A stretch of 64,000 nucleotides of DNA from Excoecaria cochinchinensis (GCA_947683425.1 CANTUQ010000055.1:2964001-3028000), one strand, 5' to 3'. Positions 1-11,639 are shown, numbered from the stretch's first letter. Notes: generated by a model not told the origin, from the letters alone. Made by a program: numbers and translations.

Positions 1-350
1 CCTGTCAGCTATCTCCGTGAACCGTGTGAACATGAGCATAGTGAAACATGGGGATGGGAAATGTGCATTACAGCAGCTTACATTACATTTTTGCATCATT
101 TTGCATACATAAATCATCACATGACCATTTCATCTGCATCCCTCATTTGTATGTGAAAAAGCATCATTGTATGCATTTCATTGAGAAAAGCTGACGGGAT
201 ATACATTCAGCGCTAAATGCTTAGAAGGAGTATATTGATTAGAGTGCAGTGCATTAAGGAAAGTGTAAAGTGTGTTCGATTTGATAGCTGTATGGTGTAA
301 GTGATTAGCAGGGACATTTTGAGGATGAAATTTCTTAAGGGGGAGAGATT
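1..350 (+). mobile_element. Non-coding interior, 3' end, of non-autonomous LTR element A
   Basis: No coding frame is recognisable. The stretch closely resembles the interior of element C at 27994-28676: both open with CCTGTCAGCT, run through a CAT/GCAT-rich stretch, and carry the near-complement about 190 bp later (AGCTGACGGG at 189-198 here). It ends in a purine-rich tract (about 338-349, AAGGGGGAGAG type) directly before LTR A, which is the expected polypurine tract for plus-strand priming. Just before it the sequence still resembles the codons for FEDEI that end gag-pol in relatives. The 5' part of the element lies outside the window. Confidence 0.6.
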
Positions 351-1197
351 TGTCACACCCCAAAATGGCCCTAGAAGAATTACAGAGTTTTGGTTCGAAA
401 AAGGTAAGTTGGATTTGTTTTCAGATCTGACCTCCTCTTTCTCTTCGTTTTTGATTTAAAGTAAAAGAAGAGTAACCCAAGTGTTTTTTATGTGATTTGT
501 GAAAGATGTGGATAAGAGGCCAGTGAAGGAAAAGAGAAGATCAGAACGAGTAGAGAGCTGTGATCGAGTTCCTAAAGGTAGGGATCGAGTGTGATCTTGT
601 TAATTTTGCATGTGTTTAGATGAAAAATGTTTGAATAGAGACATGTTGAAATAAAGAGATGTTTGATGAGCTTTAATTAGCTCAAGATGTTCATTTTGAT
701 TGCTTATAGTGCTCATGACATGTGTATATATGTTTATAAGTATGTAACTTGATCATTTGAGTGTTTGTATTGATGATAGAGCTTGATTTTGCGAAATTCT
801 GCTTATTTGTCATCAGACCTCTGTGTATTGTATTTATGATAAGTCGAGCTATAGGACTCCCATTGTGTTGATTCCAATTGCATATCAAAGATAAGATCTG
901 TGTCTAAAAATGTCTAAGAGGGTTCTTAATCTAATTCTGGCCCTAAGTATCCAAAAAAGTAATTAAAACATAGGTGACCCTGTTTTGGCGGGTTCACTGG
1001 AACAGTAGATGTTGTTTAGAACATATCTTTTGTTATAGATGTCCAAACGACCTGAAACTTGTCCCATTTGAAAGCTAACATCCTAGAGAACAATTGTTAA
1101 GAAGAACGTTTTCCAAAAAAAGTCGTTTAGAGGTTCCTTTAGATGATACAATTTTAGGGTAAAAAGCAGTCTCGTGAGGCACCAAAGCGGAGCCTCT

Positions 1198-1232
1198 GTC
1201 GCGAGCGCGACACAGGTCCCGACCTCGTGACA
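1198..1232 (+). repeat. CpG palindrome array, first position, LTR A
   Basis: GTCGCGAGCGCGAC (1198-1211) is followed by the related GTCCCGACCTCGTGAC (1217-1232). The flanking text matches the sequence before array 1 of LTRs C, N and K, so the location is equivalent although the repeat sequence differs. Confidence 0.7.
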
Positions 1233-1527
1233 GAACAACCTATATTAAGCTCTTTTTTCTTCATTTTAAGCCCATGGTTGGCATGGGTAAACCCCTTGCC
1301 TTTCCCCTTAACGTTTTATACATGATTAGGGCTCCTAAATGATTACAAATTAGTTGTTAATGGAAAAATACATATGAGTATGATTAAAGATGGTAATTTA
1401 ACTAATAAAGTAACAATGTATAGTTGTAGGAAGTATAGTAAATGACATGATAAATATGTATGAACTTAGGAATTGTTACATAATGCATTTGGTATAGAGT
1501 ATAGAGCCTTTTTGTAATCTATCTTCT

Positions 1528-1610
1528 GTCGCGAGCGCGACCTCTTGTCGCGATCGCGACAATGAACTTGGCTTCTGTCGCGAGCGCAACTTCTTGTCGC
1601 GATCGCGATA
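1528..1610 (+). repeat. CpG palindrome array, second position, LTR A
   Basis: Four units: GTCGCGAGCGCGAC (1528-1541), the perfect 14-bp palindrome GTCGCGATCGCGAC (1547-1560), GTCGCGAGCGCAAC (1577-1590) and GTCGCGATCGCGAT (1596-1609). Pairs alternate AG and AT at the centre, so the higher-order unit is two palindromes of about 49 bp. The last two units have lost one base of symmetry each, by G to A or C to T changes. Confidence 0.85.
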
Positions 1611-1837
1611 GTGAACCTCTTCGCATCCTATTTTATTTGTTTTGAAGAGAGTGTTTTCTTCTATCTTGCTTTGCATGATTTATATGTTTATGTAATGAAT
1701 TTAAGTGTTACATGCTTTTAGTTGTTGAACAAGATTAATAAAGATTGTATATGAATTACATGCCTCTGAATTTGATAAATGCACTTGAATTTTAGTTGAT
1801 GAGTTGATATCTGTTTATAGTGTGTGAGTTGTTATTG

Positions 1838-2033
1838 AGCCTGATTACCGTTATAGTGGATAGATAAGCATGCTTATAAAGGGCTAGAGTGCAGCTGCTA
1901 GAGTTGGCCTTAATTCTGCCCAGAGTTCGGAATACCTTTTGTATTCCATAGAGTTTGAGTTAATTCTCCATATGTAAGATACTGTAAACAGTATCTAGAG
2001 TTACCCGTATCCACCTTGAAAGGAATTCAGGCT
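1838..2033 (+). other. Multi-hairpin LTR block, LTR A
   Basis: The outer arms AGCCTG...GTGGATA (1838-1862) and TATCCAC...CAGGCT (2009-2032) are complementary. Inside are the 14-bp palindrome ATAAGCATGCTTAT (1864-1877), GCAGCTGC (1891-1898), stem GGAATAC/GTATTCC (1929-1947) and stem AGATACTG/CAGTATCT (1977-1996). The order matches the block in LTRs B, C and H although the stem sequences are different. Confidence 0.75.
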
Positions 2034-2389
2034 TGTCGTATTAATGTTGTGTAGTGAACTTGAGATGATTAAAGTGTTGCTTTGAATAAAGCTATAGCAC
2101 ATGAGAGTAATGTTTAAGTACATTATAGTTCTGTATACAAGTATATGATTACATGAGTGTATTTATAAGAATGTGGACACATGATAGCGTACATTTGAAT
2201 ACATGATATGTACAAGTGATAGTGTATATGAACAAGTAAATGAATACATGTTATATACATGAGAGCTCATAGTATTTGATATTTGAATATGCAACCTGTA
2301 CACGTATAAGAGTTATATGCATGAGATATATGATTGTGTGATTTATCTGTGACTTTGTAAAGAAGTCCTTTGCATTATTTTCATCCCCA

Positions 2390-2427
2390 CTAAGCGTTAT
2401 CGCTTAGCACGGATGTTTATTTCCGTG
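2390..2427 (+). other. Twin hairpin motif, LTR A
   Basis: CTAAGCGTTATCGCTTAG (2390-2407; 7-bp stem, TTAT loop), then CACGGA...TCCGTG (2408-2427), preceded by CCCCA and followed by TAGGT. The same two-stem motif recurs in most LTRs of the window. Confidence 0.85.
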
Positions 2428-3426
2428 TAGGTTTACAAGTTCGGAACAGTGAGCAAGCATCTGCAGTTCAAGGCCACTAGGGAGTATTATTCAGGTCTTT
2501 TGTGTAGATTAGATACAGAGCTAGTGATGTTTTGAGTAACATCATTATGTAATAAAAGTTAAAGAATCACATGTAAATGTATATGTAAAGTTAAATGAAA
2601 ACAGAGTGTAATATGAACATGTATAAAAAGAAAGAAGTACATATGTATAGTTGATATGAAATGCATGTTGGGCCCTAGTGTAGTATTTAATTACTTTTAT
2701 ATGGATGTGTTTATGCTATCGCTTCCGCTAATGCATGTACATGTATACGTAAGTGTCCGCGTAGCGCCCCGATATTCCTTACCGGGGGTATGGGGGTGTT
2801 ACATTTCCTCTGTCCTATCTTTCGTCAGAGGCTTCTGTTGTATGGTTGTACGTTTGTATAGGTGTATGCTTTCGCTTAATATATGCGCATTTATGAGTTA
2901 TGTATGTTTAGTTTTTGCTCCTTAAAGTTTTAAATTCTTTCGTACTTATATATATGCTTTGTATCGCTTCTGTCCGGTAGCACACCTGCTCGTACGGCTG
3001 CCTACTCCCTTGTGGATGGGTTCGCCTACGTATGGGGTAGGGGGTGTTACATAGACGACCACTGGAAAAGGGCCATCACAAAAGGCTCAAAGAAAAGCAT
3101 AATAAAATAACAATCATATCAATTATAATAAATCAGATGTCCTCAAATAGACCATCAAACGTATTTACCTATTTCGAAAATTGACATTAAAATTCACTTA
3201 CACATTATCACACTTTTCCACATCTTATACGTATTACTTTGTTCACAATTGTTTAAGTTACCAAAATTCATTTCATGTACTTTGTTTATGACACAATCAA
3301 ATATAAAAATCTCGTAACATAAATTAAGACATTAAAGCATAATAGTCACACTATTGCATATGCTCACATACTGTATATCAGTCATCACAATTCATATTAT
3401 TCCGAAATTCACATATTAACAATATT

Positions 3427-3689
3427 AAACCTGTTTAACCAAAATAGTGGATAACTAGTACTCGTAGATACCCGAAGGTATTAACATTATTCTCATAACA
3501 CATGGATACCCGAGGGTATCAAAACAATCTTTTAATTTTGTTCCAAAAACATTTTCACATAGATTCGGTACACAGGGATCATGAAGATCCAGTCGGGGGA
3601 CCTGATCAGGGTCCAAATCATACAGTAGCTGCAGTAACAGTAACTCTATTAGGCATGCCTAACTATACACTTATTTGACTTTAGCAGGT
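3427..3689 (-). other. Multi-hairpin LTR block, LTR K
   Basis: Minus-strand order: 5' arm (3689-3663, ACCTGC...GTGTATA), TTAGGCATGCCTAA (3662-3649), then stems GGACC/GGTCC around the TGATCA core, GGATC/GATCC, and two ATACC/GGTAT-type stems, closed by TATCCAC...CAGGT (to 3427). The outer arms pair over about 25 bases with mismatches. Confidence 0.7.
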
Positions 3690-3969
3690 CATGCATCAAG
3701 TAAGTCATGTTTTCCAAGTATAACACACAACTACACATACCATTTATATCAAGGAATCATAAATAAAACATATATAGCCTACTTGTATTCCAAGATATAT
3801 AGCATGCAATACAATTCACAATAATTATTATTTGACTTGATTAAAATGCCATTTAATTTCATTTGCTAATTAATAATACATAGTATAAGACTAAAGAACC
3901 CAAAACAAAGGAAAAAGGACTGAAAAAGACACATTTGAAATTTTTGCAAAATCGGGGACAGAACCATTT

Positions 3970-4112
3970 TACACGGCGGTATGGCCAAAGCATTACCCCC
4001 GTGTAACAGGCACACGGCGGTATGGTTTTGCCCTTACTGCCGTGTAACCCGACAGACCAAAGTTCCAAAATGCAATCACACGGGGGTAAGGAAGTCCTTC
4101 CCGCCGTGTGAC
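3970..4112 (-). repeat. Palindrome array 2, LTR K (ACACGGCGGTA type)
   Basis: Three units of about 36 bp, each with arms of the TACACGGCGGTA / TACCCCCGTGTA kind around a short centre. They lie at about 3970-4006, 4011-4048 and 4078-4112. The repeat sequence differs from array 1 of the same LTR. Confidence 0.75.
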
Positions 4113-5041
4113 TCGCCAGAAACCAAGAATACAACCATCTTCCACTTCAAAAACCTTTACGCAACTCACATTAATCTTTCATAGTAAAGCACCTAATTCA
4201 ATCCTCAACTCGAACATTAATTTAATTACTGATTTAAGCAAATAATTACCTCTTTAATTCAAGATTCCCTAAAACCAGAAATTCTATTAAATCTTATACC
4301 ATACTCTTGCGGTAACTCAATTGTACATAACCTATCCATTTTACCATAAAGCAATCTATAGCCACGGCAATTAGAGCAAGAACACACCCTACAACATATT
4401 AGTAAACACACTCATACTCACCTGATGTCTCCACTATTGGTCTCTATACAAATAAGAAGTCATAATTTCAATACATTAAATCACGTGTATTATCATCATA
4501 TATATATATTTCTATACCCACATGAGCCAATTAAATATTTGCATAACCTCTATGTTTTAATAATACCTAAATCAATTCATACAATCATAGAACACCAAGT
4601 CATATTCTCATACATATTTCTCGTTCATAAAATGACTATAACTTCCTCATGTAGAACCTAACGTTATTGTACAACTACCAAAAATTCATATCCTCAATAA
4701 CAAACTCATTCCAATTGCTATATTTTTCCTGTATATACTTAATTTCAATTTATTGTTACACATACCTATTCATACTACACATACCTACATAGATTAAGGT
4801 GTCAAACACACTAAACGTTATTAAACTTAACCCCATTCAATTCTATACTATTACACATTATCGCGTTATTATGTTACCATTAATCTTCATCCTATTCATG
4901 CATAGGATAGATCCCAAGGGATAAATATTTTTATACTCATTTAATAACCCTAAATATGCATCAGATAGATCCTAGAAAGTTTCGATGTAATACGGGTTCA
5001 ATTCGGGAAGAAAAACACATAAAAGGGTCCAAACCGAAGAG

Positions 5042-5147
5042 GTCACGGTGGTAATGACTTTGTTGTGACCGTGAGGTCAAAAATTAGGCATTCTACCTTC
5101 TCTAGGAATTGGTCACGGTGGTAACCATTTTGGTTGCCACCGTGACA
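5042..5147 (-). repeat. Palindrome array 1, LTR K (TCACGGTGGTAAC type)
   Basis: Two units of about 36 bp, GTCACGGTGGTAAT...TTGTGACCGTGAGG (5042-5077) and GTCACGGTGGTAACC...GGTTGCCACCGTGAC (5111-5146). The spacer contains the recurring 'ttc.gcc' spacer text in altered form. Confidence 0.8.
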
Positions 5148-7095
5148 TACCCAAAAATAGCAAAGCAGAAGCAAAAAGTCAAGACTGCTTTCCATTTCAA
5201 ATTTAAACCGCTTAAACCTATCTCTAAAACTCATTTTAGGCAAATTGTCCTACTTAAAAAATGATCCTTAGGATGTTAAATTTCAAGTGTGACAAATTTC
5301 AGGTCAATTGGACATCTATAACTCCAGATATGAGCTAAACAATATATACTATTCTAGTAACCCGACCCAAACAGAGACACTTTGGTTTTATTCATTTTCG
5401 GAGATCTTAGTTCCAGAACTGGCTTCCAGTCCTTCTTAGACAATTTTAGATACAAGTCTTAGATTTCTAATTGCACTGGTTTCATATCATTTGGAGTTCT
5501 AAAACTCCAGATACAGCCCAATAACCAAAGAAGGGTCACGCAGGTTCTGACATTTTTATCACCCAAAATCCTATTCACATGCATATTTCAACAAATTGAA
5601 ACGAACACTCACTACCATCATCATATATCATCATCAAAAGATTAAAGTCACTTAAATAACACATTAGTATAATCAAAATCGGATATAAACAAGGAGTTTC
5701 CAAACCTCATGTGGTGACTCCTTCTGTCTTTATTTACTTTATATCCCTTCTTTTCTTTCATTTTGCATCCAATTCCAACTCGCATCAATTGATTTCTCTC
5801 AATTAAAACACATCACAACTCACATGATTTTTCTCCTCAAAAACGCATAACTTAAAATCTTATACAAAGAAAAGGAAGAAAGACAAGAAAAGACCTAAAA
5901 CTTACCTCAAAATCAACAACTCTTGCTTAATCTTTCCCAACTTCCATCTCTCTTTCTTTTACCAATTTAAAAGATGAAGAATAAAGAGAAAAGGAGAAGA
6001 AAAATTTTGAGTTTTTACAGCCAAAGAACCCGTGTCCCCCCATTCTTTCTTTTACCTTTTTCATACATGGTCTATATTGAGCCACATGCCATGCTCCTAT
6101 TGGCTACACTTAGATTTTTATGTTTAATATCAATTTAGTCCTTCATTGTTTTGTTTCTTCATACATTTGATAAATAACTATTTCCAATTAAAGCATTGGC
6201 ATACAAATCTTCTTAATTGTTTTATTTAAGTCACATTTTGGCAAATTACAAAAATACCCTTAACTTTTCACCTAATGCCGATGACGTCCTTTACTACGCT
6301 TCACCATTTTGATTATCCAATGGCACATTTTTAATTACCAAAAATAATTCTTTTCATGTCGTTGAAGGCACGATTATATAATCGTCCCATTAACCGAAAC
6401 TTCCGAATTAATTACGATTGTGTCCTTTATGACCCTTCCATCCCTAAATCAAGCACATTTGGTTACCAATTCACCCTAAACTTATCCTAATCCAATTAGG
6501 GTGTATTCGGGGTGTTACAATATATGATTTGATTCAATTAAACATGCATATTTCACATACTTTATGTTCAAATATAATTAAAAATCATACTTTTAAAATG
6601 GAAAATGAAGGATATTGTATCCACTAACTTTATTTTCTTATTCTCTGCATCTTAAACATCCTTTCCTTGCCTTAGCTACTTAAAACACCATCACTCTCAT
6701 TATATTCCTTAAGTGGCTGAATAGAAACATCAAAGAAACCACTATAAATTTACTTCCTTTTTGCAATATAATCACATAAATATGCTCTAAACATCCCAAA
6801 ATACCTATTTGAACCATTAAACAAATTTAAAGATATCAACTTTACATACCTTAACTTAACAAATAAACTTTTCCACTTATTTTCTTCCACTTTTAGCACT
6901 CCAAATGAACTTTAATCACCACCATCAAATACTAGAGAGGTTTAACTTTACTTAGGAGGCTTGGATTTAGGGAGAGATGAAGAGAGAATTGAAGAAAATG
7001 AAGGAAGAATCAAGATGAACAATTCAGCCTAAGAGAGAGAGGGAGGAGGCTATTGTATTTCTAGGGTTTTGTCTAAAGAAATCTGGTGTTTAAGC

Positions 7096-7105
7096 CTTTA
7101 TATAG
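7096..7105 (-). promoter_or_regulatory. TATA-like box of LTR L
   Basis: The minus strand reads GGCTATATAAAGGC, followed about 70 bases later by a CCTCCCTCTCTCTC leader-like tract. The placement suits an LTR promoter; function is inferred only. Confidence 0.45.
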
Positions 7106-7886
7106 CCTCATCTAATGGGCCAAGCCATGGCCCAACTAATTTGGGCCAACCCAAAAGCCCATTTTTTAACCCAAAATTATTTTTATTACTTTTCAAGCTC
7201 AATTTCTCCAAAAATAAATTTCATAATTCTTAAAATATATAATTTAGCCTCCACATAAAATTTTAGGTTAATCGGAGACTGTTTCCCGGTCCATTAATTT
7301 CTTACCAGTCCGATAACTCAATTTTCTGTCTAACCGTGAAATTTATTTTTCATTACCATTTGATTCTCCATAATATTTCAAGCAAATCCATGCTTTAATA
7401 TCATTTTTCTGAGGTCCATAATTCTATTAAGAGTCCGATCAAACTTTGGTAAAACTAGTCAAACCAAATTCAACTGGTTCGATCGGTCCTGTTCACTTTC
7501 CATCCTTAACATTTTTTTCACTCTTAATAACCCATTTAGCATTGGTTTCATCTCAATTAGGGTCCTTATCTGGTCTGGTTCAATTGAATCGGTCCGATTT
7601 ATCCATTTTTCAGTATCACTATAAAATTACTTTTTCACTACCAAACTGTTCTACACACTATTTTGAGTCTAACTATGTCTTCAGATAACTTTTCAGAGGT
7701 CATTTACTAACTTTAAAGACTCGATCAAATTTCTGTCCAACCTAGTTACTATTTGAATAGAACCGGATGCTTTTCTTTAATTTGACTTCCGGGAACCTAT
7801 TTGACCTCATTTTCACTCCAAATTATATCAAAGGACTCCATTGAACAAACACTTTCCAACAGTCTAATAAAATACTTTTCACTATC

Positions 7887-7940
7887 GGCTTCCCAGAAGG
7901 TCACCCATCAGGGGCTTCCCTGGCCTGAGCACGTTTAACG
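7887..7940 (-). repeat. 5S rRNA-derived segment inside LTR L
   Basis: The minus strand reads GTTAAACGTGCTCAGGCC, then GATGGGTGACCTTCTGGGAA. These resemble, in the right order, the box A/intermediate region and box C region of plant 5S rRNA (recalled as GTTAAGCGTGCTTGGGC and GATGGGTGACCTCCTGGGAA). Only the 3' half is recognisable and the middle is diverged, so this is not a functional 5S gene. 5S-derived sequence in an LTR is known from Cassandra TRIM elements. Confidence 0.6.
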
Positions 7941-8503
7941 TTTCTCCTCTACTGCCGTTTTGGGCAGAGTTACTGATATTTTCATACGAAATTCACACTA
8001 TAGATTTTATAGATTTCACTAATCATTACTAACCCGGTATTCAAGCCATTACATAAAAACCCTTTTATTACAAGTTGAGCTAAAATAATAATCAAAATAA
8101 ACTAAAAGAAAATAAATAAAAATGTACGAAATATAAAATCAAAATGAAAAGTCTAAATCTCCTTTACCTCCAAATCTCCATCCGGCGAAAAACACTCGAA
8201 TGTGAATGGGTTTATTAAATTGACAAATAAAGGAAAACAAATAGTTAGTAATGCAACGAAAATAAATAAATAAATAACAATGCAATAAAAATAAACATGA
8301 AGAAATAATAAAATGGAAAATATTAAATAAATAGAAAGTTAAAATAAGTTAACATGCTATATACAAAACATGTTCACAATAATAAATAAGTACTGTATAA
8401 ATAAGGAATTAAATGGACCATGAATTGCCAAATGCATAAATAAAAGAAGAAAAAGAAATAAATCAATTAAAATGGAAAAAGTCATGCAAAAAAGTGGCCG
8501 ACT

Positions 8504-8504
<1 letters not shown>

Positions 8505-8548
<44 letters not shown>
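8505..8548 (+). repeat. (TAA)n microsatellite
   Basis: An uninterrupted TAA/ATA tract inside LTR I. It reads as poly-Ile in another frame, which has no coding meaning. Confidence 0.9.
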
Positions 8549-8854
8549 GTGTTAGTAACAGAATATATGAAATACATGCAAAAATAAAAAGATAAAAAAA
8601 ATAAGTTCAAAATAAAATAAAAGAAAACAATATGAAAGGAATAAAGTAATAAATAGTGGCAAATGGTGGCCAGGCTACAGTAGCCATGCAAATATGAAAT
8701 AAAAGAAAAGAAATATGCGAAATGAAACACCACGATAGCCAAAAGGTAGAAAAAAGCATGCAAAGTTTACATGAGTGAAACCAAATGAAATAAAAAGAAA
8801 CCCGTTAATGCAACACTGGCCCACGTATAAATCATGCAAAGATGCAATGAGATA

Positions 8855-8855
8855 A

Positions 8856-8910
<55 letters not shown>
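8855..8910 (+). repeat. (ATA)n microsatellite
   Basis: A second uninterrupted ATA tract in LTR I. The matching region of LTR G has a long TTG/TTA tract (53409-53500), so the microsatellite location is shared by the family. Confidence 0.9.
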
Positions 8911-9444
8911 GGAAATCAAATAAAAAGAAGAAGAATAATAGAAAATCAAATAAAAATAAAAAGATCTAAAAAGTTACATGATGTTTAATCGATTTTTAAA
9001 CACAAAAAATATAGATATCCGAGCCCATAATTTTTACACTCAGAATATTTGGCCTTTATAGAACAAGATCATGCTTCATTTCCTCGTGGATTTCACAATT
9101 GATTTTTAAATCAACTAATAAAAAACCTCTTTTTTATGTGTTTTCTAACAAAACCATGGAAGGGGAACAAAATCCATGAAAAAAAATTTAATTTCTCTCT
9201 TAGATTTGTGTATTTTTAGAAGAATAATGGAAGAAAAAAGAAGATATAAGACAAGAAGTTGATTTTTCTCTCTTAGATTTATGTTCTTGTTCTTCCTAGA
9301 ATATATTGATCTCAAGCCAATTCATCCTCTTCCCCCTCCTCTTATTTTTGAACTTAAAAAATGGGAATCCACTTTAAATATGCCTTTTGGATTGATTTTC
9401 CACGATTTTTGGGTGGAAAATCGTGATTTTGGCTGTCAGGTAAT

Positions 9445-9504
9445 GAGGGACGAGTGTCCCTCAAGTGAGGGATCGGCGTCCCTCATGTGAGGGACAGGTG
9501 TCCC
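9445..9504 (-). repeat. Palindrome array in LTR I (GAGGGAC...GTCCCTC type)
   Basis: Three tandem palindromes of about 18 bp at 9445-9462, 9467-9484 and 9489-9504, each with 6-7-bp GAGGGA(C)/(G)TCCCTC arms and a different 4-bp centre (GAGT, TCGGC-like, AGGT). They lie beside CCTGACAGCC (minus strand), the position where LTR G has its GC-rich block. Confidence 0.8.
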
Positions 9505-10429
9505 AAACTTGCAAATTATCTAGTTAGAAATATATCCTTATTTTTGTCCTTGAAAAAGACCTTTCTAGGCCAAAATGCCTTCTTAAAAATATTTCACTAT
9601 GTCTTACCTTTCCAACAAAATAAGAATCAACTCATTTGGATTTGTGGAATAGGATTTATGGTCAAAATATTACAGACTATTCCTAGGTATCCTTTTAGGG
9701 GCAGAATTGATATCCTATCTTTAAAAAATCTCTAGGAACAACATAGAGAGAATTGTGTCATTCTTCCTTCATGGAAGTTTCTCCAATATGAGTCTAGTTT
9801 CAAAAAAAATTAGATTCACCCTAAAAGGAGTTCTATAGAGGGAATTATGCCTAAATTAGTACATAAAGGTCTAAAATAGGGAATAGATTCAGGTCACTAA
9901 TGTTCAAGCCCAACTTTGGGTACCTTATGAATGTAATTAGGTTTTGGTCCCTCATCAAAGCTATATATCTATGTCTGAAGTTTCGCCTGAACTTGGATTT
10001 ACCCAATTTGGAGGTCTATAGATCAAGATATGGCTAAAACAACTAGGACTGTCTGGAATACATAAACCTGTCACGCTCTCTTCTCGCATTAAAATGTTAC
10101 AGATTCGACACCCTTTTCAAAGCCATCTAAGATACATAAAGTTTTGGTTAAAGAGAAACTTCAAAATTTACGAAACGAAGGAAAGCAATCGGCACTTTCA
10201 ATTTTTCACATGTGGAATAGGCATTAATATCATCATCAGCTAACCCTGATCTGGGTTATCTTGGGACCTGGTGTCTACAATTGCCCACAATTTTTGGCAA
10301 GCTAGTGCACTGGTGTCTAGATGAGCAAAAATTAAGAGTAAAGGGAAGAGGCGCGTACTTGAGGCAATCCTTACCCTTTTGTTGTGATTGATGTAGTAAT
10401 GATGATCTTGATTGAAGATTGTGGCCTAT

Positions 10430-10860
10430 GATTATCGCCACGGAGTCATTCTGAAGACTACGGTTAATCTCTTTGGCATATGATTGTTGCCATCGGCATA
10501 TGATTATTGCCACTGACATCGGCATATGATTGTTGCCATCGAGACATTTGCATATGATTGTCGCCATTTATTCATTCTATTGTTGGTCTATCCATCTGGC
10601 ATATGATTATCCCCATTGACTCAATCTGTAGTTGGTCTATCCATCTTGCATATGATTGTCGCCTTTGACGTATCGGCATATGGTTGTTGCCGTCGAGCCA
10701 TTGGCATATGATTGTTGCTATCAAGCCATTGTAGTTGGTCCATCTGGCATATGATTGTCATCATCGAGACATTGGCATATGATTGTTGCCGTCGAGCCAT
10801 TGGCATATGATTGCTTCCATTGAGTCGGCATGAAAACCACGGTTGATTGAGTTGATTAAG
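10430..10860 (-). repeat. Tandem repeat field, GGCATATGATTGTTGCC units
   Basis: The core GGCATATGATTGTTGCC recurs more than ten times at variable spacing, often followed by ATCGAGCCATT or ATCGAGACATT. Repeats are imperfect and spaced mostly 25-40 bp apart. Translated frames across it are repeat artefacts. Confidence 0.8.
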
Positions 10861-10879
10861 AGCCATCTGGCATCGCCTT

Positions 10880-11190
10880 CTTGTTGAAAAATCCTGTATG
10901 CCTCTTAAGAGGGCTTTGTACTCGTAGGGAGACTTTGAAAATTTATACTCACTGAGAGGTTTAGATACTCAGTGAGAGGCTTAGATGCTCACTGAGATGC
11001 TTATATGCTCACCGAGAGACTTAGATTTTGAGCCTCCTGAAAGGGAATTGGATTTGAGCCTCAAAAGAGGAAATTGGACTTGAGCCTCTTTAGAGGAAAT
11101 AAGATTGGAGCATCCTTAGAGTAAATTAGATTTGAGCCTCCTAATAGGGAATTAGATTTTGTGTTTTGATGCTTACATGTAGGCTGATAG
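10880..11190 (+). repeat. Tandem GAGG/CCTC repeat field
   Basis: Imperfect units include CTCACTGAGAGGCTTAGATG (about 10950-11030), then GAGCCTC..GAGGGAATTGGATTT (about 11030-11160). CTCTTAAGAG palindromes occur at the ends. Confidence 0.65.
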
Positions 11191-11639
11191 ATTTTTTAAT
11201 TTTTAATGTCTCTTAAGAGGATTTTGATTCTGAGATTTTTTCTTTCTTTTTTTTTTGCCTCTTAAGAGGACTTTAGATTTTTTTTTTAATCTTTACAACT
11301 GAGATATATATATTTTTTTATTTTTCATGCGAATTTACACCTCAGGTGCATTCCGCACCTTTGCAATTTTAAGGTGGATCTTGAATTTGCACTTGGGTGG
11401 ATTTTACATTTTAAGTACTTTTTTTTTCACCCTTTACATTTTATGATAGAGAAATTTACCTGATTTCTCCTGGCATGGTGTGCATGAATAGGATTGCTCT
11501 TTTAGATGTCCTCTTTGGCATAGGTCCATGGGATTCCTTTCCCGTGGGGACCTTATCATGATCTGATTGTCCAACATGGATGAGCGCTGATGTTGAGCTG
11601 AAGCTGTCCCTTAGCCCATTTGCCGTGTGGGGTTTATTT

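Larger units (their letters stand above)
351..3051 (+). mobile_element. 3' LTR of element A (2.7 kb)
   Basis: It starts TGTCACACCCC right after a polypurine tract and ends GGGGGTGTTACA, the termini shared by LTRs C, H and N. A second possible end (TGTTACA) lies at 2797-2803. The text around 1060-1190 aligns by eye with LTRs C, K and N (for example 'aacatcctagagaacaa.tgttaa'), showing common descent. Specific to A are CpG-rich palindromes of the GTCGCGAxCGCGAC type where C and N have TCACGGTGGTAACC palindromes. The hairpin block (1838-2033) and twin hairpin (2390-2427) are present. No coding content. Confidence 0.8.
3052..6519 (-). mobile_element. Truncated minus-strand LTR K
   Basis: Read on the minus strand it starts TGTAACACCCCGAATACACC at 6519. 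It then has a CT-rich leader-like stretch near 5940-6000, a donor-like GAGGTAAGTTTTAGG near 5905, an acceptor-like AGGTTTGGAAAC near 5700, palindrome array 1 (5042-5147), array 2 (3970-4112) and the multi-hairpin block (3427-3689). The twin hairpin and terminal TGTTACA expected further left are absent, because LTR A abuts at 3051. The LTR is therefore truncated at its 3' end. No coding sequence. Confidence 0.75.
6520..8053 (-). mobile_element. Minus-strand LTR fragment L
   Basis: On the minus strand it begins TGTAATGGCTTGAATACCGG (8053 downward), a typical LTR start. It then contains a 5S rRNA-like stretch (7940-7887), repeats of TTCGATCGGTCC/TTCAATTGAATCGGTCC flavour, a TATA-like box at 7105-7096 and, about 70 bp later, a CT-rich leader (7060-6960). 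No right LTR terminus is seen before LTR K begins at 6519, so it is truncated or interrupted. No coding region is recognised; short frames here are not supported. Confidence 0.5.
8054..10279 (-). mobile_element. Minus-strand LTR I of a Tat/Ogre-like element
   Basis: On the minus strand the LTR starts TGTAGACACCAGGTCCCAAG at 10279, right after a purine-rich AAAAATTGTGGGCAA tract. It corresponds to LTR G (52101 onward, TGTAGACACCGGGTCC). As in G it contains a GC-bearing palindromic block (9445-9504), a CCTGxCxGCC motif beside it and (TAA)n tracts. The left end is missing where LTR L begins. Assignment to the Tat lineage rests on the long array-bearing 3' region next to it and is tentative. Confidence 0.6.

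Noticed and set aside
7887..7940. Functional 5S rRNA gene
   Set aside because: Only the 3' half is recognisable, with a diverged centre and no tandem context.
8482..8949. Poly-Ile/poly-Tyr open frames
   Set aside because: Translations of TAA/ATA microsatellites. The same applies to frames over the AT and TTA tracts at 52299-52595 and 53350-53599.
10256..10866. Two minus-strand frames of 81 and 103 residues with SNNHMPMA repeats
   Set aside because: Translation of the CATATGATTGTTGCC repeat field in a Tat-like 3' region.
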